Assembly: GCF_029867415.1 (NCBI RefSeq)
Contig: NC_081184.1
Coordinates: 78,590,364-78,654,363, forward strand
Length of the DNA: 64,000 nucleotides
DNA from: Vicia villosa
Lineage: Eukaryota; Streptophyta; Magnoliopsida; Fabales; Fabaceae
Direction of reading: 5' to 3'
The position numbers and the translations under genes are program-made. The notes below the pieces were generated by a model. It had not been told where the DNA came from and did not search any database. It worked only from the letters and a program-made list of their open reading frames with translations. This document shows, piece by piece, positions 1 through 11,166 of this stretch (the stretch's first letter is position 1; every line of letters starts with the position of its first letter).

Positions 1-294
1 TCATTGTTCATTGTTATATTTTAATTATAAAAAATACTTTAAACTTCTTCTCTCCCAACTAACATACCCGAAATATTTAGAAATGTTATCTATTTATACT
101 AGCAAATTATGTAGGATCTTTTTCGTCAATTATAAAGGCTGCATTAAATTTCATGTATTTTCTTTTTTCTTCCCCCAAAAATATGTTTCTTTCCGTAGTA
201 TTAAAAAGAACTACAATAGAATTCATCACACTATTTTTCCTATAGTACAAAATAAATGCAATTAATTAGAAGAGAGAGAAATCAAATTATATAT

Positions 295-325
295 TGTGTG
301 TGTGCGCGCGTGCAAGCGTGCGCAC
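295..325. repeat. Alternating purine-pyrimidine tract in unit copy 1
   Basis: A run of TG and CG dinucleotides (GTGTGTGTGCGCGCGTGC, then AAGCGTGCGCAC) lies in AT-rich DNA. It also holds a short inverted pair, GTGCGC and GCGCAC. Such tracts can adopt Z-DNA under torsion. The same tract recurs at about 3088, 5874 and 8661 in copies 2-4. No function is shown. Confidence 0.7.
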
Positions 326-865
326 AAGGTTGTGTTATGCTGAGATATGCTTTAGTGGCACACTAGCTCCATAAGGATCACTAATCGCTATAAAAATTTT
401 ATAGATTATTCACTTATATTTTGTTGTGCTCAGTGGTTTCAACTTTTGCAGCTCAATCATAGAAGCTAACAGTTTCTAGTTATATCAAGACCCAACACAT
501 TAAATTACATCAAATAATGTGTAAATTGTTATCAATTGAGGAAGCAGGATTGAAAATTAACCGTATATCAATAACATGGCATGTTTGCTTCATCCCCTTT
601 CTTCTACGCTTTGTCTTTCCTTTTCTTCTTTCTTTCTTCCTTGTTATGTTTTCTGTTTTTTTTAATATGAACATTATTTATCTCTTCTTTCTTTCTTCTT
701 CTTTGCTTTGTCTTTCCACTTCGGCATTTCATCACACTATATATGACCTTAAATCTGTGCTTCTCTCACTCCTTGAAATATAACATGTTGTAAGGATCAT
801 TCTTCTCTTTCAGGTAATTCTTCTTCATCTTGTTCTGCTTTTGTTTTGTCTCTTAGGTGATTTGT

Positions 866-1150
866 GTTACGAATCACTGGGATGAAGAAGAGCAAGATGG
901 TGGGATGACTTTAGTGAGGAAGACGAAGCAGTTGCAGCCCCTAAAACGAGGCCCAAGAGGAATTGCAATAAGCCCAAGTATCTTAAGGACTATGTCGTGC
1001 CGAAAGTGAAGAAGGTGGAGAAAGAGAAACTAAGAAATGCTAAGAATATTTCTCCTAGGCCTCGTTTTAGGGCTGCAGTGCAGCTGTTTCTTCTTCCTCA
1101 CTAAAGCCATCCCCATCATTTTGCTCTTCTTCATCCCATTCATTCATAAC
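866..1150. repeat. Inverted repeat, ~90-bp arms, conserved in all units
   Basis: The left arm is 866-954, the right arm 1058-1150, with a ~100-bp spacer. The reverse complement of the right arm matches the left arm with scattered differences, including the shared stretches GGGATGAAGAAGAGCAA, TTTAGTGAGGAAGA and CTAAAACGAGGCC. Equivalent pairs lie at 3652-3936, 6438-6722 and 9225-9508. The left arm and spacer read as a protein fragment rich in acidic then basic residues (with RPKRN and KPKYLKDYV), which resembles linker segments of plant retrotransposon polyproteins. The pair probably formed by an inverted duplication of a captured fragment. A transcript across it would fold into a long hairpin. 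Confidence 0.75.
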
Positions 1151-1225
1151 AATTTGCCACGTCATTTAATACAAAATTAATTCTTATTAATAAAAAACTT
1201 ACTTTTATTTATTGTTTTGTAGGAA

Positions 1226-1405
1226 ATGAAGGAGCAACAATTCAATCCCTCTGAAGGTGTTCAAGGCCCATGGATCAAGATAAATTTGTTATTTATACTC
1301 GGCATTGTAGCATTGTGAGCATTAATCTTGCTAGTATATATTCTTGTAAAAAAATATTTGTCGCATCCTCCACGATCCGTGGTTCCACTCTCAGGCAATA
1401 TGTAA
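1226..1405 (+). pseudogene. Short membrane-protein reading frame A, copy 1, in-frame TGA
   Basis: The frame starts at ATG 1226, just after an acceptor-like TTTGTTTTGTAG. It reads MKEQQFNPSEGVQGPW, then a hydrophobic run, and meets TGA at 1316-1318 in the middle of that run. In the same frame it continues as another hydrophobic stretch and a basic tail (VKKYLSHPP) to TAA at 1403-1405. The two halves together would make a 59-residue, single-span membrane protein. The TGA is present in all four copies, so it predates the duplications. I do not recognise the family. It may be a decayed exon of a longer gene, a peptide ending at the TGA, or a chance reading frame. Confidence 0.45.
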
Positions 1406-2456
1406 TGCATGTAATGCCTAGTTAAAATTTGAGCTTTGACACAGGTCATAATATATTTTTAAAGAAAAAATATAATAATATTAATTAAATTAAAAAAGGG
1501 GATCGATGCTGTGATAAAAAAATAACAGTGTAGCTTGTTGCCCACTATCTCTGTATAATATTGATTTCAAATTTTAATAGTAATTAATTATATGTACAAG
1601 TCCTTAGTTAATTAATGTTCTATTTTGTATACCCTTAAATTTACCCTTTCAATAAATTAATTAAAAATAAAGTAAAATGGTTTAAGACACCTCTTCAATT
1701 ATCCTCAAGTAGTTAACCTCCTTTTATATTTACTGTTAAAAAAGAAAGAGGTAGCCTATGATATAAAATGTCCCGAATCCAATGTAAATTAAGTATAAAA
1801 AACATTGAATTAAAATAAAACAAATCCATTAAGAAAAATAGAAAAGTAGCGTATTAAAGAAATACTACAAGATTTAGTAGTAAGGATTTATACGTCATTT
1901 TATCATCAAGATGTATATTACATATTTGCTTGTTTTCTTCTCAATTTTGGATGGAAATTTTTTAGAAATGGGACTCATACGATCAAGACTTTTTTTCCTT
2001 TATGAGATAGTAACCAAAGGAAGGAAGCATGGATTTCGATCAACTTCTCCATCTGACAACTGATACTTGCTTTTCTTACTTAGCTTCACATTCATCTACA
2101 ATTACAGCAACCATAAAACAACCATTAATCCACAAAATTTTCAAAGCAAACATAAACATCAACATCAGTAGTAAAGTAAACAAAGTAAACAAAATCAGAA
2201 TTGAAAATAAACCTTTCTGAACAAATCAGATTTCTCCATTTAAATTAGCCTTTATGTTTTTTTCCTAAATATAAACTCTTTCTTTCTCTCTTTCCTATTT
2301 TTAATTTATTCTTCTCTTTTCTTCTAATTTAATCTATCTCAGTAACATAGTAATTTATTTAGCTATATATATTAATATAATCCCTAAATCAGATTTACTA
2401 ATCAAACTTAAATTTGAAATATTTCTCTCTTTCCCCTTTTTTTTCTTTCCGAAAAT

Positions 2457-2615
2457 ATGGAAAGTCCAATTAATTCCTTTAACCTAAAGGTTATGCTAAT
2501 AGCCTTGGTCATTGTGATCCTACTTTTCGTCCCTTTTTACTTCTGTTTTAAAGAGAATATCAAGGATTGTTTTACCTCGCTTACTACCGAAAAAAACTCA
2601 ACCCACCACCCGTAA
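2457..2615 (+). CDS. Small predicted membrane protein B (52 aa), unit copy 1
   Basis: A 52-codon frame, ATG 2457 to TAA 2613-2615. The start context has A at -3 and G at +4. Upstream lies an AT-rich stretch with TATATATT near 2362 and a CT-rich leader-like segment. The protein has a short polar N-terminus (MESPINSFNLK), one clear hydrophobic segment at about residues 12-31 (VMLIALVIVILLFVPFYFCF), and a polar tail with one further cysteine. It would sit as a single-span membrane protein. The frame is open and the same length in all four units. I do not recognise the family. The hydrophobic segment loosely recalls the N-terminal span of ATL-type RING-H2 ligases, but there is no RING domain. A chance frame in AT-rich DNA cannot be excluded. 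Confidence 0.45.
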   Translation: MESPINSFNLKVMLIALVIVILLFVPFYFCFKENIKDCFTSLTTEKNSTHHP

Positions 2616-2674
2616 GGAGATGGAGATGAGTTGAGCTATCTAGTGTTCAGTTATACTACTCGTGTTCTCCCGGG

Positions 2675-2804
2675 ATATCTACGGCTCAATTATGTACTAT
2701 CGAATAACTGCTCAAATATATTATCTAATATCTACGGCTCAATTATGTACTATTGAATAAATACTCAGTTATATTATCTACGGCTCAATTATGTACTATA
2801 GTAT
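2675..2804. repeat. Three short sub-repeats at the unit end
   Basis: The motif ATCTACGGCTCAATTATG followed by TACTAT occurs three times, spaced about 40-60 bp, with variable ends (GAATAACTGCTC, GAATAAATACTC). The block recurs at about 5461-5590, 8247-8377 and 11034-11166. It marks the junction between units and may have provided homology for unequal exchange. Confidence 0.8.
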
Positions 2805-4011
2805 TCATTGTTCATTGTTATATTTTAATTATAAAAAATATTTAACTTCTTCTCTCCAACTAACATACCCGAAATATTTAGAAATGTTATCTATTTATAC
2901 TAGCAAATTATGTAGGATCTTTTTCAATTATAAAGGCTGCATTAAATTTCATGTATTTTCTTTTTTTCCCCAAAAATATGTTTCTTCCGTAGTATTAAAA
3001 AGAACTACAATAGAATTCATCACACTGTTTTTCCTATAGTACAAAATAAATGCAATTAATTAGAAGAGAGAGAAATCAAATTATATATTGTGTGTGTGCG
3101 CGCGTGCAAGCGTGCGCACAAGGGTGTGTTATGCTGAGATATGCTTTAGTGGCACACTAGCTCCATAAGGATCACTAATCGCTATAAAATTTTATAGATT
3201 ATTCACTTATATTTTGTTGTGCTAGTGGTTTCAACTTTTGCAGCTCAATCATAGAAGCTAACAGTTTCTAGTTATATCAAGACCCAACACATTAAATTAC
3301 ATCAAATAATGTGTAAATTGTTATCAATTGAGGAAGAGGATTGAAAATTAACCTATATCAATAACATGGCATGTTTGCTTCATCCCCTTTCTTCTACGCT
3401 TTGTCTTTCCTTTTCTTCTTTCTTTCTTCCTTGTTATGTTTTCTGTTTTTTTTAAATGAACATTATTTATCTCTTCTTTCTTTCTTCTTCTTTGCTTTTC
3501 TTTCCACTTCGGCATTTCATCACACTATATATGACCTTAAATCTGTGCTTCTCTCACTCCTTGAAATATAACAGTTGTAAGGATCATTCTTCTCTTCAGG
3601 TAATTCTTCTTCATCTTGTTCTGCTTTTGTTTTGTCTCTTAGGTGATTTGTGTTACGAATCACTGGGATGAAGAAGAGCAAGATGGTGGGATGACTTTAG
3701 TGAGGAAGACGAAGCAGTTGCAGCCCCTAAAACGAGGCCCAAGAGGAATTGCAATAAGCCCAAGTATCTTAAGGACTATGTCGTGCCGAAAGTGAAGAAG
3801 GTGGAGAAAGAGAAACTAAGAAATGCTAAGAATATTTCTCCTAGGCCTCGTTTTAGGGCTGCAGTGCAGCTGTTTCTTCTTCCTCACTAAAGCCATCCCC
3901 ATCATTTTGCTCTTCTTCATCCCATTCATTCATAACAATTTGCCACGTCATTTAATACAAAATTAATTCTTATTAATAAAAAACTTACTTTTATTTATTG
4001 TTTTGTAGGAA

Positions 4012-4191
4012 ATGAAGGAGCAACAATTCAATCCCTCTGAAGGTGTTCAAGGCCCATGGATCAAGATAAATTTGTTATTTATACTCGGCATTGTAGCATT
4101 GTGAGCATTAATCTTGCTAGTATATATTCTTGTAAAAAAATATTTGTCGCATCCTCCACGATCCGTGGTTCCACTCTCAGGCAATATGTAA
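4012..4191 (+). pseudogene. Short membrane-protein reading frame A, copy 2, in-frame TGA
   Basis: Same reading frame as in copy 1, beginning MKEQQFNPSEG. The internal TGA is at 4102-4104 and the terminal TAA at 4189-4191. No further change was seen. Confidence 0.45.
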
Positions 4192-5242
4192 TGCATGTAA
4201 TGCCTAGTTAAAATTTGAGCTTTGACACAGGTCATAATATATTTTTAAAGAAAAAATATAATAATATTAATTAAATTAAAAAAGGGGATCGATGCTGTGA
4301 TAAAAAAATAACAGTGTAGCTTGTTGCCCACTATCTCTGTATAATATTGATTTCAAATTTTAATAGTAATTAATTATATGTACAAGTCCTTAGTTAATTA
4401 ATGTTCTATTTTGTATACCCTTAAATTTACCCTTTCAATAAATTAATTAAAAATAAAGTAAAATGGTTTAAGACACCTCTTCAATTATCCTCAAGTAGTT
4501 AACCTCCTTTTATATTTACTGTTAAAAAAGAAAGAGGTAGCCTATGATATAAAATGTCCCGAATCCAATGTAAATTAAGTATAAAAAACATTGAATTAAA
4601 ATAAAACAAATCCATTAAGAAAAATAGAAAAGTAGCGTATTAAAGAAATACTACAAGATTTAGTAGTAAGGATTTATACGTCATTTTATCATCAAGATGT
4701 ATATTACATATTTGCTTGTTTTCTTCTCAATTTTGGATGGAAATTTTTTAGAAATGGGACTCATACGATCAAGACTTTTTTTCCTTTATGAGATAGTAAC
4801 CAAAGGAAGGAAGCATGGATTTCGATCAACTTCTCCATTTGACAACTGATACTTGCTTTTCTTACTTAGCTTCACATTCATCTACAATTACAGCAACCAT
4901 AAAACAACCATTAATCCACAAAATTTTCAAAGCAAACATAAACATCAACATCAGTAGTAAAGTAAACAAAGTAAACAAAATCAGAATTGAAAATAAACCT
5001 TTCTGAACAAATCAGATTTCTCCATTTAAATTAGCCTTTATGTTTTTTTCCTAAATATAAACTCTTTCTTTCTCTCTTTCCTATTTTTAATTTATTCTTC
5101 TCTTTTCTTCTCATTTAATCTATCCCAGTAACATAGTAATTTATTTAGCTATATATATTAATATAATCCCTAAATCAGATTTACTAATCAAACTTAAATT
5201 TGAAATATTTCTCTCTTTCCCCTTTTTTTTCTTTCCGAAAAT

Positions 5243-5401
5243 ATGGAAAGTCCAATTAATTCCTTTAACCTAAAGGTTATGCTAATAGCCTTGGTCATTG
5301 TGATCCTACTTTTCGTCCCTTTTTACTTCTGTTTTAAAGAGAATATCAAGGATTGTTTTACCTCGCTTACTACCGAAAAAAACTCAACCCACCACCCGTA
5401 A
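5243..5401 (+). CDS. Small predicted membrane protein B (52 aa), unit copy 2
   Basis: Identical in sequence to the frame at 2457-2615, with the same upstream leader and start context. Confidence 0.45.
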   Translation: MESPINSFNLKVMLIALVIVILLFVPFYFCFKENIKDCFTSLTTEKNSTHHP

Positions 5402-6797
5402 GGAGATGGAGATGAGTTGAGCTATCTAGTGTTCAGTTATACTACTCGTGTTCTCCCGGGATATCTACGGCTCAATTATGTACTATCGAATAACTGCTCA
5501 AATATATTATCTAATATCTACGGCTCAATTATGTACTATTGAATAAATACTCAGTTATGTTATCTACGGCTCAATTATGTACTATAGTATTCATTGTTCA
5601 TTGTTATATTTTAATTATAAAAAATATTTAACTTCTTCTCTCCAACTAACATACCCTAAATATTTAGAAATGTTATCTATTTATACTAGCAAATTATGTA
5701 GGATCTTTTTCAATTATAAAGGCTGCATTAAATTTCATGTATTTTCTTTTTTTCCCCAAAAATATGTTTCTTCCGTAGTATTAAAAAGAACTACAATAGA
5801 ATTCATCACACTATTTTTCCTATAGTACAAAATAAATGCAATTAATTAGAAGAGAGAGAAATCAAATTATATATTGTGTGTGTGCGCGCGTGCAAGCGTG
5901 CGCACAAGGGTGTGTTATGCTGAGATATGCTTTAGTGGCACACTAGCTCCATAAGGATCACTAATCGCTATAAAATTTTATAGATTATTCACTTATATTT
6001 TGTTGTGCTAGTGGTTTCAACTTTTGCAGCTCAATCATAGAAGCTAACAGTTTCTAGTTATATCAAGACCCAACACATTAAATTACATCAAATAATGTGT
6101 AAATTGTTATCAATTGAGGAAGAGGATTGAAAATTAACCTATATCAATAACATGGCATGTTTGCTTCATCCCCTTTCTTTTACGCTTTGTCTTTCCTTTT
6201 CTTCTTTCTTTCTTCCTTGTTATGTTTTCTGTTTTTTTTAAATGAACATTATTTATCTCTTCTTTCTTTCTTCTTCTTTGCTCTTCTTTCCACTTCGGCA
6301 TTTCATCACACTATATATGACCTTAAATCTGTGCTTCTCTCACTCCTTGAAATATAACAGTTGTAAGGATCATTCTTCTCTTCAGGTAATTCTTCTTCAT
6401 CTTGTTCTGCTTTTGTTTTGTCTCTTAGGTGATTTGTGTTACGAATCACTGGGATGAAGAAGAGCAAGATGGTGGGATGACTTTAGTGAGGAAGACGAAG
6501 CAGTTGCAGCCCCTAAAACGAGGCCCAAGAGGAATTGCAATAAGCCCAAGTATCTTAAGGACTATGTCGTGCCGAAAGTGAAGAAGGTGGAGAAAGAGAA
6601 ACTAAGAAATGCTAAGAATATTTCTCCTAGGCCTCGTTTTAGGGCTGCAGTGCAGCTGTTTCTTCTTCCTCACTAAAGCCATCCCCATCATTTTGCTCTT
6701 CTTCATCCCATTCATTCATAACAATTTGCCACGTCATTTAATACAAAATTAATTCTTATTAATAAAAAACTTACTTTTATTTATTGTTTTGTAGGAA

Positions 6798-6977
6798 ATG
6801 AAGGAGCATCAATTCAATCCCTTTGAAGGTGTTCAAGGCCCATGGATCAAGAAAAATTTGTTATTTATACTCGGCATTGTAGCATTGTGAGCATTAATCT
6901 TGCTAGTATATATTCTTGTAAAAAAATATTTGTCGCATCCTCCACGATCCGTGGTTCCACTCTCAGGCAATATGTAA
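6798..6977 (+). pseudogene. Short membrane-protein reading frame A, copy 3, in-frame TGA
   Basis: Copy 3 begins MKEHQFNPFEG and has lysine instead of isoleucine just before the hydrophobic run. The internal TGA is kept. Three replacement changes relative to copies 1 and 2 within about 20 codons argue against strong constraint on this half. Confidence 0.42.
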
Positions 6978-8029
6978 TGCATGTAATGCCTAGTTAAAAT
7001 TTGAGCTTTGACACAGGTCATAATATATTTTTAAAGAAAAAATATAATAATATTAATTAAATTAAAAAAGGGGATCGATGCTGTGATAAAAAAAATAACA
7101 GTGTAGCTTGTTGCCCACTATCTCTGTATAATATTGATTTCAAATTTTAATAGTAATTAATTATATGTACAAGTCCTTAGTTAATTAATGTTCTATTTTG
7201 TATACCCTTAAATTTACCCTTTCAATAAATTAATTAAAAATAAAGTAAAATGGTTTAAGACACCTCTTCAATTATCCTCAAGTAGTTAACCTCCTTTTAT
7301 ATTTACTGTTAAAAAAGAAAGAGGTAGCCTATGATATAAAATGTCCCGAATCCAATGTAAATTAAGTATAAAAAACATTGAATTAAAATAAAACAAATCC
7401 ATTAAGAAAAAGAGAAAAGTAGCGTATTAAAAAAATACTACAAGATTTAGTAGTAAGGATTTATACGTCATTTTATCATCAAGATGTATATTACATATTT
7501 GCTTGTTTTCTTCTCAATTTTGGATGGAAATTTTTTAGAAATGGGACTCATACGATCAAGACTTTTTTTCCTTTATGAGATAGTAACCAAAGGAAGGAAG
7601 CATGGATTTCGATCAACTTCTCCATCTGACAACTGATACTTGCTTTTCTAACTTAGCTTCACATTCATCTACAATTACAGCAACCATAAAACAACCATTA
7701 ATCCACAAAATTTTCAAAGCAAACATAAACATCAACATCAGTAGTAAAGTAAACAAAGTAAACAAAATCAGAATTGAAAATAAACCTTTCTGAACAAATC
7801 AGATTTCTCCATTTAAATTAGCCTTTATGTTTTTTTCCTAAATATAAACTCTTTCTTTCTCTCTTTCCTATTTTTAATTTATTCTTCTCTTTTCTTCTCA
7901 TTTAATCTATCTCAGTAACATAGTAATTTATTTAGCTATATATATTAATATAATCCCTAAATCAGATTTACTAATCAAACTTAAATTTGAAATATTTCTC
8001 TCTTTCCCCTTTTTTTTCTTTCCGAAAAT

Positions 8030-8188
8030 ATGGAAAGTCCAATTAATTCCTTTAACCTAAAGGTTATGCTAATAGCCTTGGTCATTGTGATCCTACTTTT
8101 CGTCCCTTTTTACTTCTGTTTTAAAGAGAATATCAAGGATTGTTTTACCTCGCTTACTACCGAAAAAAACTCAACCCACCACCCGTAA
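8030..8188 (+). CDS. Small predicted membrane protein B (52 aa), unit copy 3
   Basis: Identical in sequence to the frames in copies 1 and 2. Upstream and downstream flanks are also conserved, so identity alone does not separate selection from recent duplication. Confidence 0.45.
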   Translation: MESPINSFNLKVMLIALVIVILLFVPFYFCFKENIKDCFTSLTTEKNSTHHP

Positions 8189-9584
8189 GGAGATGGAGAT
8201 GAGTTGAGCTATCTAGTGTTCAGTTATACTACTCGTGTTCTCCCGGGATATCTACGGCTCAATTATGTACTATCGAATAACTGCTCAAATATATTATCTA
8301 ATATCTACGGCTCAATTATGTACTATTGAATAAATACTCAGTTATATTATCTACGGCTCAATTATGTACTATAGTATTCATTGTTCATTGTTATATTTTA
8401 ATTATAAAAAATATTTAACTTCTTCTCTCCAACTAACATACCCTAAATATTTAGAAATGTTATCTATTTATACTAGCAAATTATGTAGGATCTTTTTCAA
8501 TTATAAAGGCTGCATTAAATTTCATGTATTTTCTTTTTTTCCCCAAAAATATGTTTCTTCCGTAGTATTAAAAAGAACTACAATAGAATTCATCACACTA
8601 TTTTTCCTATAGTACAAAATAAATGCAATTAATTAGAAGAGAGAGAAATCAAATTATATATTGTGTGTGTGCGCGCGTGCAAGCGTGCGCACAAGGGTGT
8701 GTTATGCTGAGATATGCTTTAGTGGCACACTAGCTCCATAAGGATCACTAATCGCTATAAAATTTTATAGATTATTCACTTATATTTTGTTGTGCTAGTG
8801 GTTTCAACATTTGCAGCTCAATCATAGAAGCTAACAGTTTCTAGTTATATCAAGACCCAACACATTAAATTACATCAAATAATGTGTAAATTGTTATCAA
8901 TTGAGGAAGAGGATTGAAAATTAACCTATATCAATAACATGGCATGTTTGCTTCATCCCCTTTCTTCTACGCTTTGTCTTTCCTTTTCTTCTTTCTTTCT
9001 TCCTTGTTATGTTTTCTGTTTTTTTTAAATGAACATTATTTATCTCTTCTTTCTTTCTTCTTATTTGCTCTTCTTTCCACTTCGGCATTTCATCACACTA
9101 TATATGACCTTAAATCTGTGCTTCTCTCACTCCTTGAAATATAACAGTTGTAAGGATCATTCTTCTCTTCAGGTAATTCTTCTTCATCTTGTTCTGCTTT
9201 TGTTTTGTCTCTTAGGTGATTTGTGTTACGAATCACTGGGATGAAGAAGAGCAAGATGGTGGGATGACTTTAGTGAGGAAGACGAAGTAGTTGCAGCCCC
9301 TAAAACGAGGCCCAAGAGGAATTGCAATAAGCCCAAGTATCTTAAGGACTATGTCGTGCCGAAAGTGAAGAAGGTGGAGAAAGAGAAACTAAGAAATGCT
9401 AAGAATATTTCTCCTAGGCCTCGTTTTAGGGCTGATGTGCAGCTGTTTCTTCTTCCTCACTAAAGCCATCCCCATCATTTTGCTCTTCTTCATCCCATTC
9501 ATTCATAACAATTTGCCACGTCATTTAATACAAAATTAATTCTTATTAATAAAAAACTTACTTTTATTTATTGTTTTGTAGGAA

Positions 9585-9765
9585 ATGAAGGAGCATCAAT
9601 TCAATCCCTTTGAAGGTGTTCAAGGCCCATGGATCAAGAAAAATTTGTTATTTATACTCGGCATTGTAGCATTGTGAGCATTAATCTTGCTAGTATATAT
9701 TCTTGTAAAAAAAATATTTGTCGCATCCTCCACGATCCGTGGTTCCACTCTCAGACAATATTTAA
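9585..9765 (+). pseudogene. Short membrane-protein reading frame A, copy 4, TGA plus frameshift
   Basis: Copy 4 has the same N-terminal variants as copy 3 and the same internal TGA. It has one more A in the run after CTTGT (8 instead of 7), which shifts the basic tail out of frame. The part downstream of the TGA is therefore not maintained in this copy. Confidence 0.42.
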
Positions 9766-10818
9766 TGCATGTAATGCCTAGTTAAAATTTGAGCTTTGAC
9801 ACAGGTCATAATATATTATTAAAGAAAAAATATAATAATATTAATTAAATTAAAAAAGGGGATTGATGCTGTGATAAAAAAAATAACAGTGTAGCTTGTT
9901 GCCCACTATCTCTGTATAATATTGATTTCAATTTTTAATAGTAATTAATTATATGTACAAGTCCTTAGTTAATTAATGTTCTATTTTGTATACCCATAAA
10001 TTTACCCTTTCAATAAATTGATTAAAAATAAAGTAAAATGGTTTAAGACGCCTCTTCAATTATCCTCAAGTAGTTAACCTCCTTTTATATTTACTTTTAA
10101 AAAAGAAAGAGGTAGCCTGTGATATTAAATGTCCCGAATCTAATGTAAATTAAGTATAAAAAACATTGAATTAAAATAAAACAAATCCATTAAGAAAAAT
10201 GGAAAAGCAGTGTATTAAAGAAATACTACATGATTTAGTAGTAAGGATTTATACGTCATTTATCATCAAGATGTATATTACATATTTGCTTGTTTTCTTC
10301 TCAATTTTGGATGGAAATATTTTAGAAATGGGACTCATACGATCAAGACTTTTTTCCCTTTATAAGATAGTAACCAAAGGAAGGAAGCATGGATTTCTAT
10401 CCACTTCTCCATCTGACAACTGATACTTGCTTTTCTTACTTAGCTTCACATTCATCTACAATTACAGCAACCATAAAACAACCGTTAATCCACAAAATTT
10501 TCAAAGCAAACATAAACATCAACATCCGTAGTAAAGTAAACAAAGTAAACAAAATCAGAATTGAAAATAAACCTTTCTTAATAAATCAGATTTCTCCATT
10601 TAAATTAGCCTTTATGTTTTTTTTCCTAAATATAAACTCTTTCTTTCTCTCTTTCCTGTTTTTAATTTATTCTTCTCTTTTCTTCTCATTTATTCTATCT
10701 CACTAACGTAGTAATTTATTTAGCTATATATATTAATATAATCCCTAAATCAGATTTACTAATCAAACTTAAATTTGAAATATTTCTCTCTTTCCCCTTT
10801 TTTTTCTATTCCGAAAAT

Positions 10819-10977
10819 ATGGAAAGTCCAATTAAATCCTTTAACCTAAAGGTTATGCTAATAGCCTTGGTCATTGTGATCCTACTTTTCGTCCCTTTTT
10901 ACTTTTGTTTTAAAGAGAATATCAAGGATTGTTTAACCTCGCTTACTACCGAAAAAAACTCAACCCACCACCCGTAA
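10819..10977 (+). CDS. Small predicted membrane protein B (52 aa), unit copy 4
   Basis: Open and full length in the most divergent unit. Three substitutions separate it from the other copies: Asn6 to Lys, a silent TTC to TTT change in the hydrophobic segment, and Phe39 to Leu. There are no indels, although other parts of this unit carry single-base indels. Confidence 0.45.
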   Translation: MESPIKSFNLKVMLIALVIVILLFVPFYFCFKENIKDCLTSLTTEKNSTHHP

Positions 10978-11166
10978 GGAGGTGGAGATGAGTTGAGCTA
11001 TCTAGTGTTCAGTTATACTACTCGTGTTCTCCCGGGATATCTACGGCTCAATTATGTACTATTGAATAACTGGTCAGTTATATTATCTAATATCTACGAC
11101 TCAATTATTTACTATTGAATAAATACTCAGTTATATTATCTACGACTCAATTATGTACTATAGTAT

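Larger units (their letters stand above)
1..2804. repeat. Tandem unit copy 1 (insertion-rich left part)
   Basis: First unit in view. It is 18 bp longer than copy 2, and all of that net excess lies in bases 1-810; from there on the offset to copy 2 stays exactly 2786. The left flank of the array is not in the window, so this need not be the first copy of the array. Confidence 0.9.
2805..5590. repeat. Tandem unit copy 2
   Basis: Full 2786-bp unit, nearly identical to copy 3. It shares with copy 1 the variants GAGCAACAA and CCCTCT near 4020, which copies 3 and 4 replace by GAGCATCAA and CCCTTT. Confidence 0.93.
5591..8377. repeat. Tandem unit copy 3
   Basis: Full 2787-bp unit. It shares variants with copy 4 around 6798-6850 and with copy 2 elsewhere, a mosaic pattern expected from unequal exchange or gene conversion among copies. 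Confidence 0.93.
8378..11166. repeat. Tandem unit copy 4 (most divergent)
   Basis: Full 2789-bp unit. Its first 1.3 kb is close to copy 3. From about 9690 onward it collects many private substitutions and single-base indels, as expected for the edge of an array where homogenisation is weaker. Confidence 0.93.

Noticed and set aside
866..1150. Inverted repeat as a microRNA precursor
   Set aside because: Arms are ~90 bp with a ~100-bp spacer and many mismatches, and no small-RNA evidence is available. A general hairpin is all that can be said.
1261..1449. 62-codon minus-strand frame repeated in units 1-3 (also 4047-4235 and 6833-7021)
   Set aside because: It lies antisense to membrane frame A, has no hydrophobic or domain features, and is lost in unit 4. 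Its conservation follows from the duplication alone.
2029..2220. 63-codon frame starting ATGGATTTCGATC, repeated in all units (105 codons in unit 4)
   Set aside because: Its end is not conserved between units, and the tail is low-complexity Asn/Ile/Lys of AT-rich DNA. It could be a real exon, but I see no splice or domain support.
2791..3039. 82-codon frame with Tyr/Lys/Phe-rich sequence at the unit start
   Set aside because: Composition is that of translated AT-rich DNA, and copy 1 breaks the frame by several small indels.
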